A stretch of DNA of 64,000 bases from Udeniomyces pyricola (Eukaryota; Basidiomycota; Tremellomycetes; Cystofilobasidiales; Mrakiaceae). Shown one piece after another: positions 37,347-48,413 of the stretch (position 1 is the first letter of the stretch; each line of letters starts with the position of its first letter). The DNA lies in NCBI GenBank assembly GCA_039545295.1, contig BCIK01000021.1:372001-436000 (forward strand), read 5' to 3'. A program made the position numbers and the translations under genes. The notes below the pieces were generated by a model. The model was not told the DNA's origin. It saw nothing but the letters and a program-made list of their open reading frames with translations, and searched no databases.

Positions 37347-38892
37347 TCACTCAAATCGAAGATCAACTTTCGCGTTGGACGTGGTCGCGACCGATCTTCC
37401 CTCTCCTCCGTCTCCAATGCGTCCCTTTGTCGACCCACCTTCAGTTCGCTTCTCCCGCTCACCCGAGACGATCGTCTTAGCATTGCTCGTCGTCGCTTCA
37501 AACACACCGCTGAATCCGCGATGTACGAGCTCGACCGGTGCGTTCGACGTAGTGACCTTGGATTCGAGTCGGACATGACCGGGCAACGTCAAATCGTACT
37601 CGATTTCGATCGGGGCGTTGGAAGTAATTATCCTGGACTTGAGGGTACTAGTCTGAAGTCCGCTGTCGTCACTATCAAGGCTGAAAGCAGGAATCTCCAG
37701 CTGGGCGCTTGCCTGGTCGTACGAAGGAGGCGCATCCGGATCCAAGGGTGAATTCAAAGGACGCGCCCTGGAAGACGACGATGCCAACGTCAACGATGGT
37801 CTGAGGCTGATTTTTGCCGTCACAGGTGCATTCGACGTCGATAGCGAGACCTCGTTCTCATTGGGATCCGAAAGCGTAACGCCGTCCAGCCGGAGAGGAT
37901 GATTGCTCGTTTGAACCTTGAGTCGACCGGTGATATATGATCCCTTGACAGACGCGTTCGAGGTCGTAGCTGAGATGACGGGCGAAGTCAGACGATGAGC
38001 TGATATGGTAGCGTTGGAGGTGACGAAGTTGACGCTCGAGGAAGTACGGATCGGAGAGGGGACATTGATGGGCTTGTTTGACGATTCAAGTGCAAGATTG
38101 ACGAGCTGAACGGAGGGAAGATCGAGTTCGTACGTCGTATTGGAGGTCGACGTTTTGAGTGAATACCGAGGGTTGTCCTGCGTCTTGGCCGCGTTCCGAG
38201 GGAAGGAGATAGTTGTATGAAACTCGAGTGGAGAACCTCCTACGTGGATCCGTTGAAGAGTCTGATCGAAACGTAAGCGAAAGACACGGAACATGTATCA
38301 AGTCAGTTGTCACACCTCGCGCGGTCTATCCAATGAGATGACTAGATCACGGCGCTACTCACATAGATTCCAACCCCCTGAGAGCCATCAGACCGGGACA
38401 ACCCCACGACAGAGCACGTCTCAATGTCGTCAGGATCTCGCAGTCTCGCTTCCACGAGGACGAGCACGGCGTCGTCCTTTTCGCTGCGGTCGTGTTCGAC
38501 GATGTTGATCTGGCCGCCGGAGCTGGTGCCTCTACCGATGAGGAACGACTCAACATTGGTGGCTGAGAATGAGCCCGGATGGAGCGAGAACGATGTCGAG
38601 ACGGATAGGGGGTACCGCAAGCTGCCGTTCGTTGGGATAGTGGGCTCACTCCAGTTGGCTGTAGCGATGACCTCTCCGTCGGACGGCACGGGATCTGCTC
38701 GACCATTGGGAATGAAGCCTTGAGCTGATATGGCTGCACCCCTGTAGGTGGACGAATAGAAGGAGTGATAGACAATGATGATGGGGAGGTCAGTCGAGTG
38801 TCCGTTGGATATGATTGGTCCAAATGGGTCGCAGAGGGGGAGACCCTGATAGAACGGGCAGGCTGGGGCTTAGGGAAGCGGATCGCTCACAT
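37347..38892 (-). CDS. Unnamed protein with nine TSN repeats (beta-helix / DUF4097-like)
   Basis: I do not recognise a named family. Three coding pieces were read: 38891-38892 (the AT of the start codon), 38363-38741 and 37347-38261, about 431 residues. The start codon appears split: AT before a GTGAGC donor, G after a CTACAG acceptor, giving MGAAISAQGFIP. The frame is closed upstream by a stop, and no other ATG fits. Nine TSN units occur: STSNTTYEL, VTSNATISA, TTSNASVKG, QTSNHPLRL, STSNAPVTA, ITSNAPIEI, TTSNAPVEL, TTSNAKTIV and TTSNAKVDL. Most lie 18-25 residues apart. In bacterial DUF4097 putative adhesins, TSNG-type units stack as a beta-helix; the likeness is by eye. There is no signal peptide or membrane span, and a PPSY motif lies in the linker. 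It is probably intracellular. Function unknown. Confidence 0.72.
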
Positions 38893-39335
38893 GTTGAAAC
38901 GATGGCAGTATGGGAAGTGAATTGAACTGTGAAGTTAGACAGGGAATGATTGGGTGAAGGAATGGTTCGAGTCAAATGATGGATCAATGCAATCACAAGT
39001 TCGAGGTCGGCCAAATGCGGTAGGGGAACGGCCGAGTACCGAACGCCAAATAAGGGAAGAGCTTGGAATGCGCTTATGCTCTCATGATGACCGTGCACGA
39101 TGCGTGCGCGCATACGTCATCGAGCGAGAGGTGGGTAGCCTTGATGCGCTTTTCTCCCGCTTTTGAAAATCGTCATGAATCGCTACGCGATTGATATTAG
39201 CGCGATGGTCAATTCGATCGATTCGATGATGCACACCGCAGCGACATGATCTACGTTAGCATGATCCAGCATAGTCCATCGAGCGCAGGTCCATCCACAT
39301 CCTCAATCTCATCAACCATCATCTTGAGCATCTAG
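38893..39335. promoter_or_regulatory. Region between TSN-repeat gene and RdRP relic
   Basis: These 443 bases hold the leader and promoter of the minus-strand TSN-repeat gene. The missing upstream exons of the RdRP gene would be expected here or beyond. I searched it for the catalytic DxDGD segment and found none in any plus-strand frame. A CTAG ends the stretch and could be the acceptor of the first surviving RdRP exon. Confidence 0.55.
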
Positions 39336-40718
39336 CCCCCCGGGGAGTACGCCTCGGCTGAAAAACTTAAGCTCGATCGCCCGGCCAGGATCGATGATAT
39401 TGCCGACTTCGTTTGCAGTTACATCTCGTCAGACGTGCTTGGTGAGGACTAGAATCGGCCGCTTGGCGTAACGATAGCGTTAGTCTTAGATGACGCTGAC
39501 AGCGTTGCAGTATAACCTAATTCAGGCCTCATCAGTACCCAAATTCTTATCACTTCAGACGTGTCTGATCTAGGCATGCGAGACCCGTGAGTTTTCTGAC
39601 TTTTTCAATGGCCAATCACCCCAGCGAAATGCGTAGTTGAACATTGGCCTGTTGACCGACCCGCTGATCCAACCACCGTTGAGTTTGACTTTCATAGCGA
39701 TGTGTACAAACTTGCCGAGCTCGCTTCTTTTGCCGTTGATTTTGCCAAGAGTGGAACACCCGTCGCCCTCAAACAGCTCCCTCGTAGGCGTGGGAGGACG
39801 AAGCCTGATTTTTTGGCCCCCAAGGAAATCAAGGACGAGTCGCAGTTGGTAAAACTGGGCTATCATCGCTCGGAGAAAGTCCTCGGCCAACTCTTTCGTG
39901 ATATCCAGATTCCCTCGATCCTTCCTCCCTCGACGTCCTCTTCATCAGGCTTTACTAAGGAGAACAGGCGAGGTAGGAAGAGCAAGAGAACTGAAAAGTC
40001 ACCCTCTGTCATCAAGCTCGCCTCGTCTTCAGGTCCGCTCCATGCTGCATTCCAAGAGCTTCTAGCCGACTATGGCGTCGAGCTCGAGATCTGCGAGGAT
40101 TTTAGCCGCGAGGCATCGAGGCTCCTCGAAGTTTTTACCGTCGAGTTCAAGAGAATTGCGGTGCAAACCTTTCTTTCTCCTCGGTACGCCTCATCTACAC
40201 GTTCCTCCTATCCTTACGATTCGTTCCTTAGGGTTTCCTGATTTAGTCTTCTTTCTTCCGAGCTAAAGAGTGGCCGTCTCTGTCTCTACTCTAGCTCGGA
40301 CGCTAGCCTGAGCGAAGCTGAATGCTATATCGGGACCATTCTCGCAGAGACCACTCAACCGCGAATTCGACAGGACGCGATCGCCAAGCTTCGAACCGAC
40401 ACGACAAGTCTCGTCAGAGACGTTACCAACGCGATCGACGGCTACACTCGTCGGCAGAGGTCGGTAGCGGATCTATCCGGATCTCGTCACCCCCGTCTCT
40501 GGGCTGCGACCGAAGAAGAACACGTGCGGGCGCTCGGGTTTGTTTGGGCTTGTTGGGTCCAAGCTGGAATAGCGACGGTCCAAGGCGAGCCAAAGTTTGG
40601 GTCAGAGACCTTTGGAATGCTAGCCATGGGATGTGGATTGGAGCTGGTCGGAGATATCGACAAATTGAAAGACGGTTTGGACAGTAGCAGTCGATCAGAA
40701 TCGGAGTTCAAAGAGTAA
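39336..40718 (+). pseudogene. 5'-truncated RNA-dependent RNA polymerase (RNA silencing RdRP), C-terminal exons only
   Basis: Cellular RdRPs make double-stranded RNA for RNA interference and quelling. Four exons join in frame: 39336-39441, 39526-39586, 39698-40183 and 40295-40718, about 358 residues. They give EYASAEKLKLDRPARIDDIA, then DFVCSYISSDVLG, LISTQILITSDVSDLG and DPDVYKLAELASFAVDFAKS. These follow the region just downstream of the catalytic loop in fungal RdRPs. The C-terminal part (RTKPDFLAPKEIKDES, SEAECYIGTILAETT, FGSETFGMLA) also fits, and it ends in a normal stop. The whole catalytic half, with the DxDGD metal-binding loop, is absent: only 443 bases separate this relic from the next gene. 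Splice sites and frame survive, so the loss may be recent or the fragment may still be expressed. Known: the family motifs. Inferred: loss of polymerase function. Confidence 0.75.
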
Positions 40719-41057
40719 ATAGGGCGGCAGATCTGAGGATCGGTCGAATCAGGTTATCATCATACCATCTCGGGAGGATGGAGAATCAAGCGGTCACCAA
40801 GCCATCTTCACATGATCAATTTCGGTTTCACCTCTTTCGATTCGATGGGTCATTTGCCAAGATATGTGAAAAAAGCATTCAGCGGAGAAGAGCTAGATAA
40901 AAATGAAATCTGTATAGAAAGAAAAGAAAACGAAGTCCTCCTCCATCTTTCTTTTCTCTATAGACCCGTAGGCGCCTGTTGGAACCACACAGAAAGGGAT
41001 CAAGATCTCACGTTAGGTTAGTGAGCTGGCTTATAAGGTCAAGGGCAAAGGAATAGA
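40719..41057. other. Convergent intergenic region (RdRP relic / P4-ATPase)
   Basis: These 339 bases lie between two 3' ends. No coding or RNA feature is seen. Confidence 0.6.
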
Positions 41058-44000
41058 TCAAGACTTCTTGTAGGTAGGGCAAGGGGGAAGGGGGGGGGGG
41101 GGACGAACCACTTTGGTTGTATCGTAAGCCCGGATGAGTTTGGCCTGATCTTGCGTCGCGCTCTCGGTCTGACTGAAGGCGAACCCTCGACTGCGACGCA
41201 ACCGCTGCGTAGCTCGGACTTTCTTGATGGCTTTCTGAAACCTGTTCAGTTTGGTCAATAGGAGGTTTTTCAGAAAAGGTAAGAGAAAAAAAAAGCAAAA
41301 AAAAGTGGCGTCATGACAAGATCAGTCGGGTGAAGAAAGCAGGACAGACGTGGATAGAGTCTTTCTGAATGTGGTGATGTAGAAAGAATTGGGATCACGC
41401 ACTGCTCTTCTCGGGGTCGGTAGTCGCTGAGGTTGTACTTCTGGATTTCTTGGACGATGTGGTATGACTCCGGGCGGTACGTCCGGTTCCAGCTGATGAC
41501 GGTGTAGACAGAGGGAAGTTAGTCAGACATCAGCGCGACTCTATCCTGTTGCAGATTGGGAAATTTAAGTGAACAAAAAACCCGGTGGAACTGTACGCAC
41601 TACTTCCACGCGTAGTCTCTCGAGAGACACAACACTGGGAACAAAATTAGGCAGAAGTAGACGAGTCCGTCGCCCCAGATGCGAGGCACGATGCCAGAGT
41701 ACTCGCGCGAGACGTGCGTCAGCGGTGCGATAAGCGCGTAAAGCGGAAGGAATGCCATGGCGAAGAGGAAAGATCCGGGAATGGCTAAGGAAATGGAGGG
41801 GGAGAGAAAGATCGAGAGCCGCATCAGCTTCAGGAAAGCAAAAGCGAGGACTACGAAAGCCAAGTAACAAGTAAACGTGACTCACCGGCCAGCGTATACT
41901 TGGTCCACAAGCTGATGAGAAGACAAACACAAGAGGAAACGGTCACGTCAGCCAAGAGAAACACACAGGTATCACAGCGAGCAAGAGTAAGAGCAAGGTG
42001 CATGCAGCTATGGAACGTACTCAGAAACAAGAGCTGCCTTTCCTAGGACGGTCAGGAGAATGGCTAGATAGACGGTGGTACCCCAGACCCAATGACCTCC
42101 ATCTCTTCCATCGTCGGCAATAAGGCCACCCCAGAAAACGAGAAGAGAGAGGATGAAAAGCAACTATAGCCATGACAAAGGTCGCAAATATATATATGTA
42201 AGTGACACAACAACAAAAAAAGCTTAATCAATCTCGCCAGGAACGATTCAAGACTGACCAGACTGTGATAGATGGCATTGGCCGTCCACATCCAGAAGGC
42301 CTTGGAAGAGAAGAAATAGTTCTTCTGGCCGAGACGATAGAGCTGCGGGTAACGATCGAGCATTCTCGCGCTGACGAACTGATCAAAGATACCAATGACA
42401 AGCGGCGGAAGGAGGGTGAAGACAACGTTGTAGAATGACAACGTCCAGGACTCGTACGCGATTTGACCCGAAAAGTTGTTGAAGAACGAGTACTGTCAAG
42501 GAACGAAAGTACAAAAGAGAGGCTATTGAGAATCGAGCCTAGCTGGGCATGTGGAATTGGAGCTCAATGTCCACGTACGTAGAACTGAGTCATGTACAGG
42601 ACGATGTTCTTGTAGAACGAGTCTAAAATAGAGTGTACGTGGAAGTTCATGGGTATTGTAGAAAGCAAGGTAAATTTCAGAATAAGGAATGAGCTGCCGC
42701 GCAGTCATAGCGGATGACTAAGTCTGCAGGGCCCAACGTACAAAGGATTAGCTTGGACAATCGTTGATAACTCCAAGCACCATGAACGAGAAGAAGCTTC
42801 TTTAGGAATCGGAATTGCGAGATGGCTACATCTGATGACCGAGCTGCTTGGAGACCCTGAACAAGTCGATTAGGAGCAGCAAGTGATCGGTTAGATGAGC
42901 CGACGTTCAATAATGAGGGTTGGTCATCAGGAGAACCAGTAGCACCTACTTCGACACCCGAAATTCCGACACCAACGTGAGCAGCTTGGATCATCGGGAC
43001 ATCGTTGGCGCCATCACCGATGGCAAGAAGGATGGCCGAAGTGTTGGTCTTGACGAGCTTAACAACAAGGGCCTTCTGCAGCGGCGAGACTCGACCTGCA
43101 AAATAGTGAGGAGAGCGGTTGTTAGATACTGTTACGAAACGCAATGGTGAGGGTTTTCAAATTCGTGAGGAGATGGAACATACAGCAAACGACAGCCTAA
43201 GAAATCGTCACCAAAAAAAAACACGAAAAGTCATAAATGAGTAAGCCCACCCGGTGTGAACGTTTGGTATGACAAGCAATTCCACTCACTTTGCACATCA
43301 ACGCGAGCTCAAGGAAACCCTTTGAAATTTCCTTGTCCAAAGCGTACGTCAAACTCTTGCCATCTGAATGAGAGGACGAAGGAATGAGTGTCGGGATCGC
43401 TCGTGAGCGTTATTTCCTAATTTGGGATCTGCTGCTAAACAAGAGACGAACCAATGACCAATGCAAGATCCTCGACATCGCCCGAGTTACGCTGACTCTT
43501 GATCGCTTGGAGACGTTTCTCGATGAAGGCTTGAGTCTCGTGGGCTGTCTCTTCGTTGATGATGACCTGAATAGACGCAAGATAAGACGATCAAGAGGTG
43601 ATGAGTTGAGCTCTTGACATTATTGAAAAAGAGGCAAGAACGACCGTAGCTCACGAGGTTCATGGATTCCGTGATGAGTCGACACGAAAGACCGATGTTG
43701 ATGGCCGTCTCTTGTCGATCACCGGTAAGGACCCACACCTTCAAAGCGGATATGACACAAATATAGAAGTTAGCAAACTCTGTATCAGTTCCATCTGTCA
43801 TCATCCATCGTGTCCTGTCGACATATGGGCCGAGCGACCGACCTTGATTCCAGCCTGTTGCAAAGTATGAATCGTATCCGGTACGCCTTCCTGCAGCTTA
43901 TCCTCGATTGCTGTTGCACCAAGCAAGAAAAGGTTCTTTTCAATAAGCTCCGCCACGTTATCGAGAGCCTCGACTCGACCGGTAATTTGAGCGGCGGCCC

Positions 44001-47000
44001 GGTCATAAAGCTCGGACCACTCGCGATACTCGGATGGCGAAACCTCTCGGGAAGCTAAGCAAAGCGTCCGAAGCCCTTCGGTGGCGTACTCCTGAGGGTC
44101 AGAAGAAGAAAGATATCGTGAAAGGGTTAGACACAATTGTCTACACACTCAGCAAACAGGAAACGTTCGTGTTCAAAATGACACCCGACTGACCTCGAGA
44201 TGACCCATCGTGATCTCCTGATACGGGTTGTGTTCGCTGAGTCGCTCAAAGATGACGGTGTCTGCGCCCTTGCAGTAGAGCTTGATTTTGCCGTCGGGGC
44301 CTCGGACGATGGTTGACATGCGCTTCCTCGACGAGTTGAACTCGCACACGTTCAGAATCTCGAATTCTTGGGAGCTTCCGTCAATATCAACAAAAATTGA
44401 CTTTGGCTTTCGAGTCTGTAAAAATGGGTGAAGATGAAGTGAAACAGATCAAGAGGAATCATGGAAAGGTTAGTGTGACGAGATTAGATCAGTCAGAGGG
44501 AATAGTTGGACCATGCACATGACCCAGAGGGTCCACGTCTCGCACTCACGTGGAACCGATACCCCAGCAGCTCCGCACCAGCAACCAATGCCGCTTCGTC
44601 GGGACTAGATGCCTGGTAAATCATCTTGCCGTCCTTGACCTCTGGGATGACAGTGTGACAGACTGCGAGCATCCTCAAAAACTCGCGTCTGACCTCCGCA
44701 TCCTGCTGTGCTTCTTCCCCACCACCGCTCCTGCTGCTATCATGGCTACCCAGCCGACGCCTGAGCTCTTCAAACGTCTGCTGGCCGCCGATCCAACTGC
44801 CATCGGCATCGCGCTCGCCACGCTTGGCGTCCTCGACGACATCAGCATATTCGACGCCAGCAATCGTGCATTGACGGAACTCCATTTCGTTGCACGTCAA
44901 GGTTCCGGTCTTGTCCGAAAAAATGAATTCGATTTGACCGAGTTCTTCAACGAGGGACGAGGTTCGGCAAAGGGCGGGGGTGTCCGTCTTTGCGTAGTAC
45001 CTGAGAGGAAAAGGGGGTCAATATGATGAGCCATGAGTAGAGAAAACGAGTTGGACAAGGAGACGTCCGTCACAGAGAAGGGACGCACATGTCGAGGTCC
45101 GAGTTGATCAGCTGGGCCTGTTGGTACTTGACGACCTCCATCGTCACGATAAGACTGTGATCGGCGAGATCAAGATAAGGTCAGTCAAACAAAATGGACA
45201 AGACGGCTATTGAAACACTGGGCCAGTGACGCACGAGATTGGGATCAAATTGTTGTAGAGAATGATGAATGTCAAAATATCTGAACGCGGTACAGGATAA
45301 AAATTCGACGTTGATAAGCATTCGGTGCAATAAAGTCATATCTAAGATACGAGAGATACGCACCTTCAATGAATTGGCGAGCCTTACTGCCCGAAACATC
45401 TCCCTTCAAATACCACTGTTGACTTGAGAACACCCACTGAAAGACAACGAAAGAAACAATCAAAACCGTTTGTAAATATGGACACTTTCAGTCACGAAAG
45501 AAGCTCAGGAGACATAAGCTACTCACCGAGCGGATACTACTTCCGATCGTAGAGGCAAGCGAAAGTGCGATGAGTGCGATAAAGAGAAAGAAGATTTGCT
45601 TGTTGACTTGTCTTTCAACCGCTGTACGCTTGACGGGTGCTGCACTACAAGTGATGGAATGAGAGTGGTCAAGGCCAGAGCACAGGTCAGAAGGCAGCAA
45701 GAAAGCGCTGGGTCAAGGGCATCCCGGGTCAGAAGATTTGAATAGATACTTACGTCGCATTTCTCATGAGTTTGGTCTCCTTTCCTCCGACTACAACGAT
45801 ACCGTAGATCCAGCCTGTGTTCCTGATTTGAGCTCCCCGCAAAAGAACTTGATCGGGTCCAAGAGGGTGTGTCTTTTGTCCACCGGACGTGGGGTCGTTA
45901 AGATGAAGGGATCCGGTGTAAGTGTGAAGCGAAGCATTGGGTGCCTCGGAAAGGAGATGGCCGCCAAGGGAGGCGATGAGAGCGGGTGAGGTGTAGGGCG
46001 TCGTGGTCGGAAGAGCCTGTTTGATCTTGAGATTCGTTTCGCTGACAACGATTTGAATGTAAGGTTCCACGTGACTTGTGACGGATTCGATAGGAAGAAG
46101 AGACAACAATGCAACAAAAAAAAATTGAAACGCACCCATCAAGGTTGGATGTCTCGACATAGCAAAGTCCTTCCGGCTCGCTGCTGCTGAGAAGAATCAT
46201 GTCGGCAGGAATGAAGTCGTCCTTTTCCAATCGGACAATATCACCGACGCAGATAGCTCGCCAGGGTTTATCGAGGAACTGGTTGTTGAAGAGGACCTTT
46301 GCTAGTCGCACGTTGAGGGATCGATCGGACTTGTGCCGTTTCTGAACAATCAAACAGGCATGTAAGCCATATGCCGCGATATTTATGAAGCGACGATGCA
46401 GGTTGCAGAGAAAAGAGAAAAAGAATTATGTTAGGTGTCCCCACGTACCAGATCTTCTTCAGCTTCCTTGACAGCAGAAGCAAGTAGGACGAGAGCCAGA
46501 GGGAGCACAGTCGTGTATCGATTCGTTGGCGAGACGCCCGGAACTTGCATGATGCACGCGGTAAAAAGAAAGAACACGTTGGCGGCTTTGCTGAATTGTT
46601 CTGAGAAGAAAAAAAGGAAGGTGCGAAGCAGTGGTGGGCATAAGACCACGATACATGATGACATCCGGTCCAGCCGGAAAAAGGTCAGTCTGCCAAGGGA
46701 CACAATCAAGACTCGGCCGTGTGGGTAGCTGATGGCGCCGCAGCCAAGCCAGATGAGGAAAGCGAGCTTACTTACCGACGAGGAAGATGGGCAGGAACGT
46801 AATAATGTTATACTTGCCCGTGCTGACACCGTTGCGTTCGTATCGGCTGGCATCGTTGCCAACAGGGTCGTTGATGAGAATCCGTCTAGGGATCCCCTCC
46901 TCAATGCCCTTACCTCGCTTCCAGACCTGCCAATCCTGCCAATCAACCTGCCAATCGGTTGGGATACCCCACTTCTTGGTTTGTCGGGTAGAGGATCCTG

Positions 47001-47843
47001 ACGTCTGCTGGGACTGTCCTATCTGCTGACGGTCGTCGAAAGAGTAAGAGAGATGGTCGGTGTAATCGGTCGTCCCATCGTGTCCGGCCGGAGGAGCGGC
47101 CGATGAGGTGAGGGGCAGATCGTCTTCAATCGACTTGGACTTAGGATTGGATGCATAGCGAGATGAAGCCGGGGCTTGAGGAGCGAGGTATCCTGAAGGA
47201 GCAAGGGAGATAGGCGAGGGCGACCGAAAATCGTCGTCCTCATCGTCGCTGAGGTGGGAAAGTGCGCAGATAAACCGAAAGGGGATGATGAAGCCGAGAC
47301 GCGTCAGTGCGAAAGAGCGAGCGACAGCGAAAGGGGAAGCGACGTGTCGTATTTGGGTGATCTTACAAGAATGGACTAGACGTTTTCCAACAGAACAGTT
47401 CACGTGCCAAGCGATCAGTCAATTATACGTGTCGCATGGCATGCGCATCAATCTGCACGAACGGGACGGATCCGGCGTAAGCCTACGATTCACTGTTTCC
47501 TACAAACGAGACTCACTCAAGCTGCTGGCCGCGATGGGCGTTCGAATTTGTATGGTTCGGGCCAACGTCATCAAAGCCGGCGAAAGGATCGCGAGGCTCG
47601 TCAAATAGGCCATGCTGGTGTTGAGACTGCTGCTATAGCAAAGAAAGATAAATGGGAAAGAGAAAGTACGAGGGCGAAAGGAGGATCTCAGCATGCTACA
47701 GCCGCGGACGCGCACGCCTGGGTGAGGGAACCATGCGAGCGGTGTTGGTGATGATGAGAGCATCGAGATGAATGTACGTTTGATGAAGATGCTGCCGGCT
47801 GGAGGATATCCTCAAAAGGGTCCTGGGCATCGTAACGGGACAT
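41058..47843 (-). CDS. DRS2: Phospholipid-transporting P4-type ATPase (flippase), Drs2 class
   Basis: It flips phosphatidylserine and phosphatidylethanolamine to the cytosolic leaflet of Golgi/endosome membranes with a Cdc50 partner. Start [20 protein letters not shown] at 47843; an in-frame ATG at 47948 would add 35 residues. The acidic N-terminus includes [19 protein letters not shown]. Then [67 protein letters not shown] plus ETNLKIKQ (the DGET loop, split by an intron), LSPDQ-like [18 protein letters not shown] and [22 protein letters not shown] carries the P4 PISL element. The phosphorylation loop is [15 protein letters not shown] (about 44870-44920), and the hinge is [15 protein letters not shown] (about 42975-43040). 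The C-terminal part has [20 protein letters not shown]. The tail is read through a 13-base C run, so the last nine residues are uncertain. It is divergent from RER1, another Golgi-ER factor. Confidence 0.93.
41090..41102. repeat. G13 homopolymer (C13 on the coding strand) in the flippase C-terminus
   Basis: Thirteen C on the sense strand encode the Pro run after [11 protein letters not shown] one-base length error would change the frame and replace the final residues PTYKKS by a longer tail. Confidence 0.8.
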
Positions 47844-48242
47844 GGCGACGAATGGGGTGATGTAGGGGTCGTCCGCAGGAGTGGGTTGGGAGACAAAGCA
47901 GTGTTCGTCAGCCAATTCAGGCTCGTACAAACGTCTCATCGCTCTCATCGTGAGGGAAGATGTTAGATCCAGACCGCAAACGCCAGCTGCCGTCTTTGCG
48001 TTCCATCGTTTCTAACAGATGCAAGGGATACCAGTCAAGATAAAATCAAGCTGTTCATTGGATGAGCAACTCGTACAAGCGATGCAAAATCAAACGGCCC
48101 CGTCCATGTACGACAGAACCAATCCGATCACCAATTCCAGCGAGTATATATATGCGCCTGCCATCGCGACAGGCGTGATGCATGATGGAAACCTGTGTGT
48201 GTGTGTGGACGGTTTGATCTCTGTTTGATCCGACCATCTCCC

Positions 48243-48243
<1 letters not shown>

Positions 48244-48273
<30 letters not shown>
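48244..48273. repeat. Poly(C) tract of at least 30 bases
   Basis: An uninterrupted C run abuts the assembly gap. It lies on the sense strand of RER1, about 140 bases before its ATG. The true length is unknown because the gap begins at its end. Confidence 0.9.
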
Positions 48274-48368
48274 NNNNNNNNNNNNNNNNNNNNNNNNNNN
48301 NNNNNNNNNNNNNNNNNNNNNNNNNNNNNNNNNNNNNNNNNNNNNNNNNNNNNNNNNNNNNNNNNNNN
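48274..48368. other. Assembly gap (95 N)
   Basis: Ninety-five unknown bases follow the C run. The gap was probably caused by the homopolymer. No coding exon seems lost, since RER1 starts 45 bases further on. Confidence 0.98.
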
Positions 48369-48413
48369 CCCCTTGCTTCCCCCTTCCTCCTTGCCAGTCG
48401 GTCCCCTTGCGAT

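Larger units (their letters stand above)
47844..48413. promoter_or_regulatory. Divergent region, P4-ATPase and RER1, with assembly gap
   Basis: This stretch separates two divergent starts and includes a C run and a gap. On the minus strand an ATG at 48005 opens a short frame of 29 codons that overlaps the flippase 5' end in another frame, a possible upstream ORF. The actual length is unknown because of the gap. Confidence 0.5.

Noticed and set aside
39600..39697. Unspliced extension of the RdRP frame upstream of DVYKLAELAS
   Set aside because: The open frame there looks protein-like, but the intron 39587-39697 has a GTGAGT donor and CATAG acceptor, and splicing joins two conserved RdRP segments directly.
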